Program-made: the position numbers and the translations under genes
Part shown: positions 7,200-15,684 of the stretch, one piece after another
Numbering within the stretch: position 1 is the first letter of the stretch
Layout of the letters: the number at the start of each line of letters is the position of its first letter
DNA from: Hydrogenophaga taeniospiralis CCUG 15921
GTDB lineage: Bacteria; Pseudomonadota; Gammaproteobacteria; Burkholderiales; Burkholderiaceae_C
Length of the DNA: 64,000 nucleotides
Direction of reading: 5' to 3'
Assembly (NCBI RefSeq): GCF_001592305.1
Contig: NZ_BCWR01000019.1
Location: 124,001-188,000 of the forward strand
Notes under the pieces: model-generated
The model's database searches: none
The model's input: the letters and a program-made list of their open reading frames with translations, nothing else
What the model was told of the DNA's origin: nothing

Positions 7200-8396
7200 T
7201 CACTGCGGGGGCGGCGATGCGGCACCGGTTTCCGGCGGGGTACGCAACTGCAGGTCAAAGTAGTCCCCGTTGGGCTCGGTGACGCGCATGCGGACCGGCA
7301 GGTGGTGCAGGGCCGGGGCCAGCCAGACTTCGACCATGCGGTCGTAGGGCCGGCGCGGGCTGCGGGTCAGCTTGCGGACCTCGAAGTCACCCGCGGGCAC
7401 GGTCAGCCGGGTCTGTGGTCCGACCTGGAACAACCAGATCTCCGACGCGTCCACGCCGCTGACCGGCAGGCGCAGGGTCTGGCCTTCGCGGAAGGCCGAG
7501 GGCTGGGCGTTGAACAGGGCGGCCAGTTGCAGGTTGACCGTGAGCCGGTCCTGGACCCCGGGCAGCAGGGGGGCGTCCGGGGCATTGTTGCTGTAGCGGA
7601 TGCGTTGGGTGGCATGGTCAAAATGGGCCGCCCGTTCGCTGCGCTTGCGGTCGGTGAAGCGCTCGGGGACCAGGCCTTTGGCGTTGATCTGTCCTTCGCT
7701 GGTCTGCGTCAGGCTGCCCAGGAACAGCACACTGATTTCCATGCTGGTCTTGTAGCGCTGCCCGTCCTGTTCCCATTTCAGATGGCCCCGGGCCGAATAC
7801 GGCATGCCCTTGGAGTCGGCGCTCACGTCGTAGCGCAGATCGGCGCTGGGCGGGACCTGCGCGTCCCGCAACGTGGCGTCGGTTTCACTCGCGCTCTCCT
7901 GGGCCGCACCGGTCGCTGCCGCGCTGGTGGCGGGTGTTTCGGGTGCGGGCTCCGGCGGCGGTGCGACCTCGGCCGGTGGGGTCGGCGTGGGTTCGGGCTC
8001 CTCCGGCGGTGGCTCCGGTGGCGCTTCCGCGATCTCGACCGGTGGCGGTTCTTCGGGTTCCGGCGCTGGAGGTGGCGGCTTCTTCACCACCTGGGGTTTG
8101 GGCTTGGGTGGTGGAGGCGGCGCCGGGGGCACGGGCTTGGGCACGATCCAGCGCACCGTGCTGGTGGTGACCGGGGGGGGCACGTCGGGTGGCGATGCGG
8201 CGGCCGTGTCGGGTGGGGTTGTCGGGTCCGCAGGCACGGGGGCCAGGCCGGCATTCGGCTCGGGGCTGTCCAGCAGATCCAGCGACCAGCTGGACACACC
8301 ACCGCTCAACAGCAGCAGGTGCAGTGCCAGCACACCGGCGGCCAGACCCAGCAGCACGTGCCAGCGGGGCGAGGCGTCGAGACGGGAGCGGGGCAT
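7200..8396 (-). CDS. DUF3108 protein with proline-rich periplasmic linker
   Basis: A 398-residue protein: a short cytoplasmic N-terminus, one membrane helix (about residues 12-32), a long Pro/Glu/Lys-rich linker (about 55-165) like that of TonB-type spacers, and a C-terminal DUF3108 beta-rich domain (from about residue 190: DLRYDVSADSKGMPYSARG onward). The topology suggests an inner-membrane anchor whose linker spans the periplasm, placing DUF3108 near the outer membrane. The function is not known. The start at 8396 (MPRSRLDAS) precedes the membrane helix; further upstream codons run into the IclR gene. It lies 32 bases downstream of the IclR gene on the same strand. Confidence 0.8.
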   Translation of the reverse strand: MPRSRLDASPRWHVLLGLAAGVLALHLLLLSGGVSSWSLDLLDSPEPNAGLAPVPADPTTPPDTAAASPPDVPPPVTTSTVRWIVPKPVPPAPPPPPKPKPQVVKKPPPPAPEPEEPPPVEIAEAPPEPPPEEPEPTPTPPAEVAPPPEPAPETPATSAAATGAAQESASETDATLRDAQVPPSADLRYDVSADSKGMPYSARGHLKWEQDGQRYKTSMEISVLFLGSLTQTSEGQINAKGLVPERFTDRKRSERAAHFDHATQRIRYSNNAPDAPLLPGVQDRLTVNLQLAALFNAQPSAFREGQTLRLPVSGVDASEIWLFQVGPQTRLTVPAGDFEVRKLTRSPRRPYDRMVEVWLAPALHHLPVRMRVTEPNGDYFDLQLRTPPETGAASPPPQ

Positions 8397-8428
8397 GGGG
8401 CGGGGCAAGGCGGAGAAAAAAGCCGGCT

Positions 8429-9409
8429 TCAGCGCGACGGGGTGTGGCCCAGATCGGCGCTGAGCTGGTGCGCGCAGCGCAGCAGGGCGGTGGCGGGTGC
8501 GCCGTCCCAGGCCGTGTCGAGCGTGGTCACCGAACCCAGCACCACCAGGCCCAGCGTCAGGTGGCCCTGGGCATCGAACACCGGGGCGCAAAAGCCCCCC
8601 ACGCCGGGCAGCAGGCTGTGGATCACGCGCCCCAGGCCGTGGCGGCGGGTTTCCTCCAGCACGGCCTGCACGTCGGCCTGGCTCTGCGGCAGGTCGGCCG
8701 CCGCGAAGCCATTGCGTGGCAGTTTCTTCAGCCGCGCGAGCTCGTCGCGGATCATGGGCGCGATGCGCTGGGCATCGCGTCCTTCGTGGCCCATGAACGC
8801 GGCGAAGCAGCGGCCGGTGGCCGAGGTCAGCAGCGGCATCACATCGCCCAGGCGCAGCGTGACCGGCACCGTCTGGGGGGCCTCGGCCCAGTGCACCATG
8901 GTCGGGCCCTGGTTGCCCCAGACCGCGATGGCCAGGGTGTGACCGGTCTCCAGCAGCAGCGCCTCGACCCGCTCGCGCGCGAGCTTGACGCCATCGATCC
9001 GGCTCAGGCTGGCCAGGCCCAGGCGCAGGGCGGCGGGGCCGAGGTCGTAGCGGGTGGTGGCCGGATCCTGCATCACCAGGCCCATGCGCTGGAAGCTCAC
9101 GAGGTAACGGTGCGCCTTGGCAGCGCTCATGCCGGCGGCCGCGGCCAGGTCGCGCAGCATCAGCGAACCCGGTGCGTTCGAGAGCGCGTTGAGCAGCTCG
9201 AAGCCGACCTCGACCGACTGGATGCCCGCGCGCAAGGGCTCGTCGTCATCGGTCGGTTCGGTGGCGGGCGCGGCCGTGCGCCGTGGTGCGCGGGCCGGTG
9301 CTACAGCGGTGGCGGGGGAGCGAGGGGCGGCGGGCATGGTGGGCGGGAGGGGAGGTCGGTTTTGCACGGTGGGACCGTGGGCGGGTTCCAGGGGGAATTC
9401 CGGGGTCAT
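8429..9409 (-). CDS. IclR-family transcriptional regulator
   Basis: A 326-residue regulator with an unusually long Ala/Pro-rich N-terminal extension (about 60 residues), an IclR winged-helix domain (about 62-125; LRDLAAAAGMSAAKAHRYL is the recognition region) and the C-terminal GAF-like effector domain. It is divergent from the fumarylacetoacetate-hydrolase-family gene, and the intervening palindrome (9447-9480) is the obvious operator, so it probably controls that gene in response to an aromatic or organic-acid intermediate. A second possible start at 9337 would shorten the extension by 24 residues; neither start has a clear ribosome-binding site. Confidence 0.85.
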   Translation of the reverse strand: MTPEFPLEPAHGPTVQNRPPLPPTMPAAPRSPATAVAPARAPRRTAAPATEPTDDDEPLRAGIQSVEVGFELLNALSNAPGSLMLRDLAAAAGMSAAKAHRYLVSFQRMGLVMQDPATTRYDLGPAALRLGLASLSRIDGVKLARERVEALLLETGHTLAIAVWGNQGPTMVHWAEAPQTVPVTLRLGDVMPLLTSATGRCFAAFMGHEGRDAQRIAPMIRDELARLKKLPRNGFAAADLPQSQADVQAVLEETRRHGLGRVIHSLLPGVGGFCAPVFDAQGHLTLGLVVLGSVTTLDTAWDGAPATALLRCAHQLSADLGHTPSR

Positions 9410-9446
9410 TGCATGCGCGTCGGGACTTTGTTCTAGAATCCGATTC

Positions 9447-9480
9447 TTACGGATAGGTTAACTGATTTCACTATTCGTAA
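9447..9480. promoter_or_regulatory. Probable IclR-type operator palindrome
   Basis: TTACGGATAG (9447-9456) and CTATTCGTAA (9471-9480) are inverted copies matching at 9 of 10 positions, 24 bases centre to centre. They lie between the divergent IclR and FAH-family genes in a locally AT-rich stretch, 38 bases from the regulator start. Confidence 0.6.
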
Positions 9481-9589
9481 TTTCATGTGCATGATGGCTC
9501 CCGGGGAGCCACCCGGCGGTCGGTCGCGTGAGCGCTTGGCCGGGGGGCAGAATCATGGCACCTCAAAGAACCCGCAGCAGGAGACTTGC

Positions 9590-10600
9590 ATGAAACTCGC
9601 CACTTACAAAGACGGCTCGCGCGACGGACAACTGGTGGTTGTTTCACGCGATCTGTCGACCGCTCATTATGCGACGGGCATCGCCCACAAGCTGCAGCAG
9701 GCACTGGACGACTGGAACTTCCACGCCCCCCAGTTGCACGACCTGTACGTCACGCTCAACCAGGGCAAGGCGCGCCACGCTTTCCCGTTTGACCCCGCCC
9801 AATGCATGGCGCCGCTGCCGCGCGCCTACCAGTGGGCCGACGGCTCGGCCTACATCAACCACGTGGAGCTGGTGCGCGCGGCGCGCAGCAGCGAGGTGCC
9901 ATCTTCCTTCTACACCGATCCGCTGATGTACCAGGGCGGCAGCGACGACTTCATTGGCCCTTGCGACGACGTGGTCGTGCCCAGCGAAGACTTCGGCATC
10001 GACTTCGAGGCCGAGATCGCCGTGGTGACGGGCGACGTGGCCATGGGGGCCAGTCCCGAGCAGGCGCTTGATGGTGTGCGCCTGCTGATGCTGGTGAACG
10101 ATGTGTCGCTGCGCAACCTGATCCCGGCCGAGCTGGCCAAGGGCTTCGGCTTCTTCCAGAGCAAACCCGCCAGCGCCTTCAGTCCGGTGGCGGTCACGCC
10201 CGACGAGCTGGGCGACGCCTGGGCCGGTGGCCGGGTGAACCTCACGCTGCAATCGACCTGGAACGGTCGCAAGGTCGGCATGTGCGATGCCGGACCGGAA
10301 ATGACCTTCCACTTCGGCCAGCTGATCGCCCACATCTGCAAGACGCGCAACGTGCGCGCCGGCTCCATCGTGGGCTCGGGCACCGTGAGCAACAAGGCGA
10401 TCGAGGTGGACGGGCGCAAGGAATGGCCCAAGGGCTACAGCTGCATCGCTGAAAAGCGCTGCATCGAAACCATCCTCGATGGCCAGCCGAGCACCGAATT
10501 CATGAAGTTCGGTGACACCATCCGCATCGAGATGAAAGGCAAGGACGGCCAGAGCATCTTCGGCGCCATCGACCAGAAGATCGCGCCGCTGGGTCGCTGA
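9590..10600 (+). CDS. Fumarylacetoacetate hydrolase family protein
   Basis: A 336-residue FAH-fold enzyme. The metal-binding acidic residues are visible in DFGIDFEAEIAVVTGDV (about residues 135-150) and the following NDVSLRNL; GSIVGSGTVSNK resembles the FAH-family glycine loop near the C-terminal third. Family members hydrolyse fumarylacetoacetate or related acylpyruvates, or decarboxylate/hydrate aromatic meta-cleavage products; the sequence alone does not choose among these. The start at 9590 has CAGGAGA upstream. The divergent IclR regulator supports an inducible catabolic role. No other aromatic-degradation gene is adjacent. Confidence 0.85.
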   Translation: MKLATYKDGSRDGQLVVVSRDLSTAHYATGIAHKLQQALDDWNFHAPQLHDLYVTLNQGKARHAFPFDPAQCMAPLPRAYQWADGSAYINHVELVRAARSSEVPSSFYTDPLMYQGGSDDFIGPCDDVVVPSEDFGIDFEAEIAVVTGDVAMGASPEQALDGVRLLMLVNDVSLRNLIPAELAKGFGFFQSKPASAFSPVAVTPDELGDAWAGGRVNLTLQSTWNGRKVGMCDAGPEMTFHFGQLIAHICKTRNVRAGSIVGSGTVSNKAIEVDGRKEWPKGYSCIAEKRCIETILDGQPSTEFMKFGDTIRIEMKGKDGQSIFGAIDQKIAPLGR

Positions 10601-10648
10601 CCACCGGTGCCGCGGTGGGCCCGCCCCGGCCCACCCCGGTTCAGGCGT

Positions 10649-11806
10649 TCAGGTGCGGATGCGCCCGTCGCCGGTGAGCATGGAGAGCTCCACGAACTTG
10701 GAGGCCACGTGGTTGTCGGGGCCGAACGACACGTTGAATCCGCCCATGGACAGGTCGCGGATGCTCTCCAGCCCTTCGATCAGGCTGTTGCGGGTCGGCC
10801 GGCCCGAACCACCACGGCGCAGGCCCTCGGTGAACAGCTTGGCCGCCATGAAACCTTCCATGCTGGAGAAGTTGGGCTGCACCTTGTTGCCGCCCTGGGC
10901 GATCATCGCCAGGAACTCACGGGTCAGCGGCCGGGACGAGCTGTACGGCGAAGGCACCACCTGCGTGACGGCCACGCCGGCGCCCTCTTTGCCCAAGGCA
11001 TCGGCCAGGGCCTGCGTGCCCACGAAGGACACGTTGTAGAAGCTGCCGCCGAAGCCCGCCTTGCGCGCCGCGCGGATGTAGGCGGCGCAGGACGCGTAGG
11101 CGCTGATCTGCACCACCGCGTCGGGCTGGGCCGCGTTGAGGATCTTCACCGCTTCGGCCACGTCGACCGAGTTGCGCTCAACGGTGGCGGTCGCCACCGG
11201 CTTGAGCGACTGGGCCTCCAGTGCCAGGTTCACGCCACTCAGGCCGGCCTTGCCGTACGCATCGTTCTGGTAGAACACCGCGATCTTCTTCAGGCCCAGG
11301 TGGGTGAGCTGGCGCACGATCAGCGCGGTTTCGTCGTTGTACGACGCCCGCATGTGAAACGCCATGCGGTTGAACGGCTGGCGCAGCCCCATGGCGCCGG
11401 TGAAGGGGGCGAAGAACGGGGTCTGGGCCTTGATCGCCAGCGGCAGTGCCACCACGCTGGTGGGCGTACCGATGTAGCCAAACAGCGCGAACACCTCGTC
11501 GGCCAGCAGCTTGCTCGTGTTCTCGGCACAACGGTCGGGCTCGTAGCCGTCATCGAGCTGGCGCAACTCGATATGGGTCTGGTTCACACCCCCCTGGGCG
11601 TTGAGCTGGTCGAAATACAGCTTGGCACCCGCGTGGAACTGGATGCCCAACTGGGCGGCGGCGCCGGTGAACGCGGCCGACTGGCCCAGCACCAGACGGT
11701 TGCCCGACTGGGCCCTCAGGGTGGGCGCACCCAGCACGGCAGCGCCGGCGATCAAGCCATTGAAAGAGCGTCGCGAAAGACCGGAGGAAGAAGAGGATGA
11801 ACGCAT
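10649..11806 (-). CDS. ABC transporter substrate-binding protein, Leu/Ile/Val type
   Basis: A 385-residue periplasmic binding protein of the LivJ-like family. The N-terminus carries a twin-arginine-type signal (SRRSF followed by a hydrophobic stretch and LRAQ), so export by Tat is likely. Mature features include LVLGQSAAFTGAAAQLG and ELRQLDDGYEPDRCAEN, typical of the fold. No permease or ATPase gene is adjacent, so it is an orphan receptor that may serve a distant transporter or a chemosensory role. Ligand unknown; family members bind branched-chain amino acids, amides or aromatic acids. Confidence 0.85.
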   Translation of the reverse strand: MRSSSSSSGLSRRSFNGLIAGAAVLGAPTLRAQSGNRLVLGQSAAFTGAAAQLGIQFHAGAKLYFDQLNAQGGVNQTHIELRQLDDGYEPDRCAENTSKLLADEVFALFGYIGTPTSVVALPLAIKAQTPFFAPFTGAMGLRQPFNRMAFHMRASYNDETALIVRQLTHLGLKKIAVFYQNDAYGKAGLSGVNLALEAQSLKPVATATVERNSVDVAEAVKILNAAQPDAVVQISAYASCAAYIRAARKAGFGGSFYNVSFVGTQALADALGKEGAGVAVTQVVPSPYSSSRPLTREFLAMIAQGGNKVQPNFSSMEGFMAAKLFTEGLRRGGSGRPTRNSLIEGLESIRDLSMGGFNVSFGPDNHVASKFVELSMLTGDGRIRT

Positions 11807-11979
11807 GACGACCTGGTGGGGAAATGGAGTGTTGTGGATGCAGTCTCGGGCGCTTGGTGCGTGCCTCTTGAGCGACGTTCAGGGGATCGATGCTAACGGC
11901 CAACAGACGCGCGCGTGGCGACGTCTAGCGCCGCGAACGGGCCGCTCATCGACCCACCGCATCGGTACCCGCGCCGCCA

Positions 11980-12423
11980 TCATTGGGCATACACCTGCGC
12001 CAGCGAGGCAAAGCCCTTGATCTCGATAGGGTTGCCGAACGGGTCGCAGAAGAACATCGTCCACTGCTCCCCCGGCTGGCCTTCGAAGCGGACCTGCGGG
12101 CGCAACACGAAGTCCATGCCCGCGCGCTCCAGCCGCTCGGCCAAGGCCTGCCAGTCGGGCAGCAACAGCACCAGGCCAAAGTGCGGCATGGGCACCAGGT
12201 GGTCGCCCACACGGCCCGTGCGCGTGGTCTTGAACGGCTCGCCCAGGTGCAGCGAGATCTGGTGACTGAAAAAGTCGAAGTCCACCCAGGTGTCGGTGCT
12301 CCGGCCTTCGGCGCAACCCAGCACGCCACCGTAGAAGCGGCGCGCCACGTCGAGGTCGGTCACATGGAACGCCAGGTGGAACAGGCTGCGCGCGGGAAGG
12401 GTCTGGGGGCTGTGGGTCGGCAT
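11980..12423 (-). CDS. VOC superfamily (glyoxalase/dioxygenase-fold) protein
   Basis: A 147-residue single VOC module pair: the opening FHLAFHVTDLDVARRFYGGVLG and the closing FFCDPFGNPIEIKGF are hallmark strands, with potential metal ligands at H17/H20, H59 and E138 (approximate numbering). Such proteins include lyases, dioxygenases and resistance proteins; the substrate cannot be read from sequence. It is a single-gene unit. The 173 bases between it and the binding-protein gene hold nothing recognisable. Confidence 0.8.
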   Translation of the reverse strand: MPTHSPQTLPARSLFHLAFHVTDLDVARRFYGGVLGCAEGRSTDTWVDFDFFSHQISLHLGEPFKTTRTGRVGDHLVPMPHFGLVLLLPDWQALAERLERAGMDFVLRPQVRFEGQPGEQWTMFFCDPFGNPIEIKGFASLAQVYAQ

Positions 12424-12493
12424 CGGGGCAGGATAGCCGCTCAGCGGATGTGCTGCTCTGGCGTAGGCGAAAAAACGCTGCCGCCACCGGGGC

Positions 12494-12943
12494 TCAGCGC
12501 TGCGTGGGGTCGCCGGCGTTCTGGTCGTGCTTCAGGAAATACTGGCGCGCCATGGCCACCAGCTGGCGGTCGGTGGGGTGGTCGGCAGACACCACATCGA
12601 CGATGGCGCTGGCGATGTCCTTGTCGTGGTGCTGGCAATGGGCACGGAACTCGTCCTTGGCCTGCGCCGGGCCGGTCACCAGAATCTCGCGCACGCCCTG
12701 GAGCGCCTGCGCGACCTCGTGGTAGAAATTGTCGTCGGCCGAGTTGTGCCCGCCCTCGGGGGAATGGTTGCCACTGGCCGCGGGGCCGCGTCCATGCATC
12801 AACTGGTGCGAGCCCACATGGCCGCCGGTGGCCTTGTGGTGCGAGCGGGACTTGATGCTCTCGGACTCGACATGTTCACGATCGAACATCAACACATGGG
12901 CCTCGCGGCGGTCCATCCATACGACAGCGTGAAAAGTGGACAT
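12494..12943 (-). CDS. Histidine-rich eRF1/Pelota-like 'translational machinery' protein
   Basis: A 149-residue protein opening with [19 protein letters not shown], the start of a bacterial family annotated as translational machinery protein and distantly related to archaeal/eukaryotic release-factor C-terminal domains. A His/Gly-rich linker (about residues 34-72) carries at least eight histidines. The C-terminal half contains [18 protein letters not shown] followed by an acidic helix. A stress-related ribosome role is possible but unproven. It lies 51 bases downstream of the DksA-like gene on the same strand, so the two are probably co-transcribed from the FNR-boxed promoter at about 13450. 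Confidence 0.65.
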   Translation of the reverse strand: MSTFHAVVWMDRREAHVLMFDREHVESESIKSRSHHKATGGHVGSHQLMHGRGPAASGNHSPEGGHNSADDNFYHEVAQALQGVREILVTGPAQAKDEFRAHCQHHDKDIASAIVDVVSADHPTDRQLVAMARQYFLKHDQNAGDPTQR

Positions 12944-12994
12944 GGGAAAACCTCCGGAAAAAAAGAAAAGGCGCGCCGGTGGGCGTGCTCGGTG

Positions 12995-13354
12995 TCAGGC
13001 CTGCTCGGCCTTCTCCTGGCAGGCGACGCAGCGCAACGCGGTCGGGTTGGCGTGCAGCCGCGCGGTGGGGATGGCGACGCCGCAGTCGACGCACAGGCCG
13101 TAGCTGCCATCGGCGATGCGTTTGAGCGCCTCGTCGATGGCGACCAGCTCGGCGGATTCGCGCTCTTCCAGCCCGAAGGCCAGGTCGCGCTCGGTTTCGG
13201 CCTGCGCCCAGTCGTCGCTGCCGGCCTCGCGGGCGTCTGCGGCCGCCTCGGCACGGCTGATCTTGCCGCCCCGCTGGGCGCGCAACTGGCCCAGCAGCTC
13301 GGTGCGCATCTCGCGCAGCTGGTTGGCAAAAGTATCGGAAACGTTCTGACTCAT
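12995..13354 (-). CDS. TraR/DksA-family zinc-finger protein
   Basis: A 119-residue DksA-like protein. The N-terminal helical region (about 8-80) would form the coiled coil that enters the RNA polymerase secondary channel, and the C-terminal zinc finger has C88-x2-C91-x17-C109-x2-C112. It lacks the DxxDxA tip motif of canonical DksA, so it may bind polymerase without reproducing all DksA functions. The start at 13354 has GAGGAG 8 bases upstream. An FNR/ANR-type site lies 95 bases further up, suggesting induction at low oxygen. Confidence 0.8.
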   Translation of the reverse strand: MSQNVSDTFANQLREMRTELLGQLRAQRGGKISRAEAAADAREAGSDDWAQAETERDLAFGLEERESAELVAIDEALKRIADGSYGLCVDCGVAIPTARLHANPTALRCVACQEKAEQA

Positions 13355-13448
13355 GCAAGCTCTCCTCGGGGTTCTGGGAAGCGCCGCGGGCGATGGCTCG
13401 CGCCCGGCGCCATGACAGACATACTGCGCCTGTACCCTGACAGGGGCG

Positions 13449-13462
13449 TTGACACACGTCAA
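13449..13462. promoter_or_regulatory. FNR/ANR-type box upstream of the dksA-like gene
   Basis: TTGAC-ACAC-GTCAA is a perfect palindrome matching the CRP/FNR-family consensus TTGAY-N4-RTCAA. On the minus strand AGTATG is placed where a -10 element of a class II FNR promoter would be (site centred near -41.5). It could also affect the divergent enoyl-CoA hydratase gene 160 bases away. The rest of 13355-13621 shows no gene. Confidence 0.6.
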
Positions 13463-13621
13463 GTCCCGCCCGATGGGGCGCGGCCTGGGCCTGCGCCGGA
13501 GCGCCAGTCCGTGGCCTGGATTCCCGGCGAATCGGGCCAGTCCGGTCGGTCAAACGGGGCAGAATCGCCCGATCATTCCACCCAGCTCCCGGGGCGACGG
13601 ACCCCGGCAACGGAGACAGCC

Positions 13622-14461
13622 ATGACCCCTGTGGACTACAGCCGCTACCAGACCCTCGCTATCAGCCGCCGCGGCCCGCCCGTGGACGGCGTGCCCTCGG
13701 TGCTCGACATCCAGATGCGCGCCGACGGCCCCGGTGGCAACGGCAAACTGCCCACCGCCGGCCACGAAGGCCATTGGGAACTGAGCGAGATCTGGCGCGA
13801 CGTGGGGCGCGACGACAGCGTGCGCTGCGCCGTGCTGCGCGGCAGCGGTCTGGGCTTTTCGGGCGGCGGCGATCTGGCCCTGGTGCAGGACATGGCGAGC
13901 GACTTCGAGGTGCGCACCCGGGTCTGGAAAGAGGCCCGCGACCTGGTCTACAACGTGATCAATTGCGACAAGCCCATCGTCAGTGCCATGCACGGCCCGG
14001 CCGTGGGTGCGGGCCTGGTGGCCGGCCTGCTGGCCGACATCTCCATCGCCGCGAAGAGCGCCAAGATCGTCGACGGCCACACCCGCCTGGGCGTGGCGGC
14101 GGGCGACCACGCGGCCATCGTCTGGCCGCTGCTGTGTGGCCTGGCCAAGGCCAAGTACTACCTGCTGCTGTGCGACCCCATCAGCGGCGAAGAGGCCGAG
14201 CGCATCGGCCTGGTGTCGCTCGCGGTGGATGACGACGCGTTGCTCGACAAGGCCTACGAGGTGGCCGACCGCCTGGCCTCGGGCAGCCAGACCGCGATCC
14301 GCTGGACCAAGTATTCGCTCAACAACTGGCTGCGCCAGGCCGGCCCGGCGTTCGACACCTCGCTGGCCCTGGAATTCATGGGTTTTGGCGGCCCCGACGT
14401 GCACGAAGGTGTGGCATCCTTGCGGGAACGGCGCGTGCCCCGCTATGGCGTGGACGGCTGA
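13622..14461 (+). CDS. Enoyl-CoA hydratase/isomerase family protein
   Basis: A 279-residue crotonase-fold protein. The oxyanion-hole segments are [15 protein letters not shown] (about residues 76-90) and [24 protein letters not shown] (about 118-141), followed by [19 protein letters not shown]. The canonical glutamates of 2-enoyl-CoA hydratase are not obvious: the position after the second oxyanion loop reads GVAAGDH, so aspartate may act instead, as in some isomerases and decarboxylases. Crotonase-fold enzymes act on acyl-CoA thioesters in the cytoplasm. The start at 13622 is preceded by a purine-rich GGAGACAGCC. phaM follows 34 bases downstream. Confidence 0.8.
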   Translation: MTPVDYSRYQTLAISRRGPPVDGVPSVLDIQMRADGPGGNGKLPTAGHEGHWELSEIWRDVGRDDSVRCAVLRGSGLGFSGGGDLALVQDMASDFEVRTRVWKEARDLVYNVINCDKPIVSAMHGPAVGAGLVAGLLADISIAAKSAKIVDGHTRLGVAAGDHAAIVWPLLCGLAKAKYYLLLCDPISGEEAERIGLVSLAVDDDALLDKAYEVADRLASGSQTAIRWTKYSLNNWLRQAGPAFDTSLALEFMGFGGPDVHEGVASLRERRVPRYGVDG

Positions 14462-14495
14462 GAGCCACCGCGGAACGATCCATCAGGAGACCTTC

Positions 14496-15641
14496 ATGAG
14501 CGACACATCGGGCAGCGGTTTCGGCAAATTCGTGCCGGGCTTCGAGTTCCTGCAGAACCTGGCCGGTCAAGCCGCCGGGGGCGTGGCGCAGGGCATCGGC
14601 AACAGCATTCCGCAGCTGCCCAACCTGGGCAACTGGGTCGCTCCCACGTTCAATGTGGAAGACCTGGAAAAACGCATCGAAGAGCTCAAGGCCGTGCATT
14701 TCTGGCTCGACCAGAATTCCAAGGCGCTGGGGGCCACCATCCAGGCGCTGGAAGTGCAGAAGATGACGCTGGCCACGCTGAAGAACATGAACTTCAGCCT
14801 GGGCGACGTGGCCAACGCGCTGAAGATCAAGGCCGCCGACACCGTGGCCAGCTTCACCGGCGGCGCGCCCGCCGCGGCTCCTGCCCACACCGCCTTCGCC
14901 GGCCTCGAAATCCCGCCCCGCACCTACGGCAACCCCCCAGCGGCGGAGGCGCAGGCCGACGAAGCTGACGACGAAGAAGACGAACCGGCGCCCCCACCCA
15001 TGGCCCGGCCCCGCAAGACCCGGGCGCGGCCGGCGACCCCAGCCGCACAGGCTGCCGCACCCGCGGGTGGTGTGGTGGACCCCATGCAGTGGTGGGGCGC
15101 CCTGTCCCAGCAGTTCCAGACCATCGCGGCCTCCGCGCTGAAGGACGTGGCCAAACAGACCGCGCTCGACACCACCCGCCAGGTGGCCAGCGGCCTGACC
15201 GAGCAGGCCGTGAAAACCGCCACTGGCATGGCCGGCAAGGTCACGCGTGGCCTGAGCGACACCGTGGCACGCAACGTGGGCACCGCCGCCGGCCTGGGGC
15301 AGGCGGCGGCGCGGGCCGTGACCGGGCGCCAGCGCGCCGCCCCGCCCGTGGCGAAGAAAGCCGCCCCCCGCCCAGCCGCCCCCGCGCCAGCGGCCAAGAA
15401 GGCGCCCAGCCGCACACGCGCCGCCGCGGCGCCCGCCGCCCGCAAGGCGGCCCAGCCGATGTCCGCCGGTGACTGGCCGTTGCCCACCTCGTTTTTCCCC
15501 ATGACCGGCTTCCAGCCCGCCCCGCCCGCCCAGGCCCCCAAACCCCGCGCGGTCGCGAAGAAGAAGGCGACCGCGAAGAAAGCCACGGTCAGGAAAGCCG
15601 CCACCGACAAGGCCGCGCGCAGCGGCACGCGCCAGCGTTGA
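14496..15641 (+). CDS. phaM: PhaM, polyhydroxyalkanoate granule regulatory protein
   Basis: A 381-residue PhaM homologue. The N-terminal third has the family signature (VPGFEFLQNLAGQ, a PNLGNWVAPTF stretch, then a coiled helix LEKRIEELKAVHFWLDQN and ALEVQKMTLATLKNMNF). The rest is a long Ala/Pro/Lys-rich low-complexity region with repeated KKA, AAKK and APAA motifs, ending in a strongly basic tail. In Ralstonia eutropha PhaM binds and activates PHB synthase and tethers PHB granules to the nucleoid, and the basic tail here fits DNA binding. The start at 14496 has CAGGAGA upstream. It implies the host stores PHA; the synthase genes are elsewhere. Confidence 0.85.
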   Translation: MSDTSGSGFGKFVPGFEFLQNLAGQAAGGVAQGIGNSIPQLPNLGNWVAPTFNVEDLEKRIEELKAVHFWLDQNSKALGATIQALEVQKMTLATLKNMNFSLGDVANALKIKAADTVASFTGGAPAAAPAHTAFAGLEIPPRTYGNPPAAEAQADEADDEEDEPAPPPMARPRKTRARPATPAAQAAAPAGGVVDPMQWWGALSQQFQTIAASALKDVAKQTALDTTRQVASGLTEQAVKTATGMAGKVTRGLSDTVARNVGTAAGLGQAAARAVTGRQRAAPPVAKKAAPRPAAPAPAAKKAPSRTRAAAAPAARKAAQPMSAGDWPLPTSFFPMTGFQPAPPAQAPKPRAVAKKKATAKKATVRKAATDKAARSGTRQR

Positions 15642-15684
15642 TCGGGCGGACTGAACCCGGCGCCAGCGGCGTGGTCCATACCCC

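Noticed and set aside
13622-14461. Assigning the crotonase-fold protein as a classical 2-enoyl-CoA hydratase in a PHA pathway because phaM follows
   Set aside because: The catalytic Glu pair is not evident and a link through adjacency to phaM alone is weak, so only the family is named.
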